From Pseudomonadota bacterium (GTDB taxonomy: Bacteria > Pseudomonadota > Gammaproteobacteria > Acidiferrobacterales > Acidiferrobacteraceae): a DNA stretch of 8,605 bases. A program made the position numbers and the translations under genes. Below the pieces are notes generated by a model that had not been told where the DNA came from, searched no databases, and saw only the letters and a program-made list of their open reading frames with translations. Where the stretch lies: the NCBI GenBank assembly GCA_021797365.1, contig JAJZZU010000086.1, forward strand, positions 1 through 8,605, read 5' to 3'. Position 1 is the stretch's first letter. Each line of letters opens with the position of its first letter. Positions 6,770 to 8,605 of the stretch are shown here, piece after piece.

Positions 6770-7504
6770 TTACCCTCGATATTCCTGTTTGAATTCTTCT
6801 AAAAGCCGCTTCTGTTCGGCATCCAATTCCCGTCCCTCCAAGAGATCCGGACGGCGCAGCCACGTGCGCCCCAGAGACTCCCGCAGGCGCCACGCCCGAA
6901 TACGCGCGTGATCGCCCGACATCAAGACCTCCGGGACCCGCTCCTCGCGCCATAGCTCGGGCCGCGTGTAATGAGGATGGTCCAGAAGCCCCGCCACGAA
7001 TGAGTCTTCGCGCGCCGAGTCCTCGTGTCCCAGGGCCCCCGGCAACTGGCGCACGACGGCATCGATCAATACCGCAGCCGCGACCTCTCCCCCGGACAGC
7101 ACATAGTCGCCTATGGACCACTCCTCGTCCACGGAGGCGCGCACGATGCGCTCATCCATGCCTTCGTAGCGACCGGCCAACAGAATGAGACGTGGCCGCG
7201 CCGTAAGCTCCATCACCGCGGCATGGTTCAGCACCCGTCCGACCGGCGACAGATACAGGACCGGGGCCTCGTGGCCGGCCCGCACCTCATCGATCGCGCG
7301 CGCCACGGGCTCGGCCATCAGGACCATGCCGGGGCCGCCCCCGTAGGGCCGGTCGTCTACGGTCCGCCGCTTATCCTCGGCAAAATCCCGCAGATTCCAA
7401 AATCGCAGCGTGACGATACCAAGCTGCGAGGCGCGCCCTACAATGCCGCACTCGCAGAACCCGCGCACCGCCTCCGGAAACAGCCCGATGACATCGATGT
7501 CCAC
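6770..7504 (-). CDS. trmD: tRNA (guanine-37-N1)-methyltransferase TrmD
   Basis: TrmD uses S-adenosylmethionine to make m1G37 next to the anticodon, which prevents +1 frameshifting. The 244-aa sequence shows the SPOUT trefoil-knot motifs: [11 protein letters not shown] (50-60), [12 protein letters not shown] (109-120) and [14 protein letters not shown] (127-140). The residues matching E. coli R154 and D169 are present as R152 and D167 (REDSF), followed by [12 protein letters not shown] chose the GTG at 7502-7504 because it gives [11 protein letters not shown], the normal N-terminus. The upstream ATG at 7544-7546 would add 14 residues inside rimM without homology or a ribosome site. With this start the rimM stop TGA is followed by one base and then GTG, so translation probably passes directly from rimM to trmD. 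Confidence 0.95.
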   Translation of the reverse strand: MDIDVIGLFPEAVRGFCECGIVGRASQLGIVTLRFWNLRDFAEDKRRTVDDRPYGGGPGMVLMAEPVARAIDEVRAGHEAPVLYLSPVGRVLNHAAVMELTARPRLILLAGRYEGMDERIVRASVDEEWSIGDYVLSGGEVAAAVLIDAVVRQLPGALGHEDSAREDSFVAGLLDHPHYTRPELWREERVPEVLMSGDHARIRAWRLRESLGRTWLRRPDLLEGRELDAEQKRLLEEFKQEYRG

Positions 7505-7505
7505 A

Positions 7506-8024
7506 TCAAAAGTCCGGGTCCCAATCCACGACCATGCGTCGCCCATCTTTGTCGACCCGACGAACCACTGCCGGGATGTAAGGAATGAGCCGCTCCCGAT
7601 CGGCCCCTCGTACCACCAGTACGTCGTTGGCCCCGGTCTCCAGGAGCCTGTGCACAGGCCCCAGGATCACACCGTCCACCGTCTCTACTACCAGCCCCAG
7701 AAGCTCGCCCCAGTAATATTCCCCAGCGGCCAGCACCGGCAGCGCCGAGACCGGGCATTCAATCGTTCCGCCGGTCCAGCGCTCGGCGTCCTCGCGCACC
7801 CGACATTCGGCGATGCGCACGATGAGACCCTTGCCGTGGATCTGGGCCTCGAGCACCGTCGGCGTCTCCACCACACCGGACCGCTGGCGCACGCGCCATG
7901 GTTGGTAATCCAGGACTGTCTCGGATCGCGTCGTATACGGCTGGATGCGCAACCAGCCGCGCACGCCGTAGGTGCCCGCCACGCGGCCCACCTCGATCCA
8001 CTCCGGGGGCGCCTGGTCGGGCAT
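7506..8024 (-). CDS. rimM: 16S rRNA processing / ribosome maturation factor RimM
   Basis: RimM binds ribosomal protein S19 and helps mature the head of the 30S subunit. The 172-aa sequence has the family's two domains. The N-terminal RimM barrel (about 9-95) contains [16 protein letters not shown] (12-27). The C-terminal PRC-barrel (about 102-172) contains [20 protein letters not shown] and [15 protein letters not shown]. The C-terminus DWDPDF is complete. The start codon lies 4 nt after the rpsP stop and has no purine-rich ribosome site, so translation probably depends on ribosomes finishing rpsP. It is followed by trmD with a 1-nt gap. No missing key element is seen. Confidence 0.96.
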   Translation of the reverse strand: MPDQAPPEWIEVGRVAGTYGVRGWLRIQPYTTRSETVLDYQPWRVRQRSGVVETPTVLEAQIHGKGLIVRIAECRVREDAERWTGGTIECPVSALPVLAAGEYYWGELLGLVVETVDGVILGPVHRLLETGANDVLVVRGADRERLIPYIPAVVRRVDKDGRRMVVDWDPDF

Positions 8025-8028
8025 GACG

Positions 8029-8268
8029 TCAGGAGGCGTTCTTTAGCAACCCCGCGACCCGTTCCGAGGCCTGCGCGCCTCTCTCAAGCCAATACTGCAC
8101 ACGCTCACGATCGACACGCAGGCGCTCCTCGGCGCCACTCGCGATCGGATTGAAGAACCCGACGCGCTCGATGAAGGCCCCGCTCGCCGCGCGGCGCTTG
8201 TCGGCGACCACGATCGAATAGAAAGGCCGCTTGTTGGCACCGCGACGGGCCAAGCGTATCGTTACCAT
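8029..8268 (-). CDS. rpsP: 30S ribosomal protein S16
   Basis: S16 is a primary assembly protein of the 30S body that binds 16S rRNA. The 79-aa sequence matches the family across its whole length: [20 protein letters not shown] at the N-terminus, [21 protein letters not shown] in the middle, and the [17 protein letters not shown] helix near the end. GGGGGAA on the minus strand lies 2 nt before the ATG. It is the first gene of the rpsP-rimM-trmD-rplS-xerD series visible here, 72 bp downstream of the mlaA stop. The tail after residue 75 is short, as in most bacteria. Confidence 0.97.
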   Translation of the reverse strand: MVTIRLARRGANKRPFYSIVVADKRRAASGAFIERVGFFNPIASGAEERLRVDRERVQYWLERGAQASERVAGLLKNAS

Positions 8269-8340
8269 ATTTCCCCCATTAAGGCGCCCATAGGCGCAGA
8301 AATTCGACGATTTTACCTGGACTACGCCAGAAAGGGAATC
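8269..8340 (-). promoter_or_regulatory. Leader region of the rpsP operon with a small hairpin
   Basis: This is the 72-bp gap between the mlaA stop and rpsP. It contains an inverted repeat GCGCC/GGCGC (8284-8288 with 8293-8297, loop CATA) that would form a 5-bp hairpin about 15 nt upstream of the rpsP start in the mRNA. There is no U-run after it, so it is not a convincing terminator for mlaA. A TAAAAT hexamer on the minus strand is -10-like but lacks a matching -35. A promoter or leader control of the operon here is plausible but unproven. Confidence 0.3.
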
Positions 8341-8605
8341 CTAGTGACCGGCGCGGCGGCGACGGATGAGCGCCCGGCGCTTTTGCCAGAACGCATCACG
8401 CACGAACGTGTACTCGTGTCCGGCTGCGGCCAGTCGCATGAGCAGGCCCTGATGCAGGTAATGTGACCGCGTATCGACAAGCTGCGCGCCGTAGGCGCCC
8501 CACATCGCCGACGGGTCACTCAAATAGGTGGGAGGATTGGTGAAGCTGTCGAGACCCAACCCTACGGCATCACGCACATCGCTTGGGCCAAAGAGCGGCA
8601 ACACC
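8341..8605 (-). CDS. mlaA: MlaA/VacJ-family lipoprotein, C-terminal part (gene runs off the right edge)
   Basis: This is the last 87 residues of a gene whose start lies beyond the window. MlaA is the outer-membrane lipoprotein of the Mla system, which removes misplaced phospholipids from the outer leaflet and hands them to periplasmic MlaC. The fragment begins VLPLFGPSDVRDAVG, the conserved 'LPxxGPSxxRDxxG' motif of the family, continues with LDSFTNPPTYL, and ends with LVDTRSHYLH and EYTFVRDAFWQKRR, matching the family's conserved C-terminal region. The frame is open through the window edge; the first codon here is an internal GTG, not the start. The signal peptide and lipobox are not visible. 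It is on the same strand as rpsP, 72 bp upstream, and could be co-transcribed with it. No other mla gene is in the window. Confidence 0.85.
   Translation of the reverse strand, partial: VLPLFGPSDVRDAVGLGLDSFTNPPTYLSDPSAMWGAYGAQLVDTRSHYLHQGLLMRLAAAGHEYTFVRDAFWQKRRALIRRRRAGH

Noticed and set aside
7505..7546. Upstream ATG start for TrmD (14 extra residues)
   Set aside because: The extra residues overlap rimM, lack family similarity and have no ribosome site; the GTG at 7502-7504 gives the canonical N-terminus.

Overview
The window is a high-GC bacterial chromosome segment. The block rpsP-rimM-trmD-rplS on the minus strand, followed by an unmistakable xerD and preceded by a lipoprotein gene of the MlaA/VacJ family, points to a proteobacterium, most likely of gammaproteobacterial or Acidithiobacillia type. 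I cannot name the species from sequence alone.

Layout. (1) Positions 1-290 hold the decayed 3' end of an IS4-type transposase, recognisable only by switching frames. Positions 291-620 show no convincing gene. (2) Positions 621-2014 are an insertion sequence with one intact minus-strand DDE (rve-type) transposase of 418 aa. It has inverted ends, and its right end is present twice in tandem. (3) A GGDEF-EAL protein starts 57 bp beyond that end (+ strand). Its cyclase half is degenerate and its phosphodiesterase half looks complete. (4) After 225 bp without a gene comes a patatin-like phospholipase (minus strand). (5) Divergent from it is an unrecognised 240-aa protein with a predicted two-helix membrane hairpin. 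(6) From 5488 to the right edge everything is on the minus strand: xerD, rplS, trmD, rimM, rpsP and the 3' end of mlaA.

The right half is a housekeeping operon. Ribosomal proteins S16 and L19 flank a 16S maturation factor (RimM) and the tRNA m1G37 methyltransferase (TrmD). Junctions are 1-9 nt, so translational coupling is likely, and the chromosome-dimer recombinase XerD is appended at the end. The left half is accessory: mobile-element debris, a live-looking IS, and a c-di-GMP gene whose upstream DNA has apparently been replaced by the IS.

I found no CRISPR array, tRNA, rRNA, or multi-gene defence or biosynthetic system. The items most worth a second look are the duplicated IS end, the one-sided degeneracy of the GGDEF-EAL protein beside it, and the unrecognised membrane protein divergent from the patatin gene.
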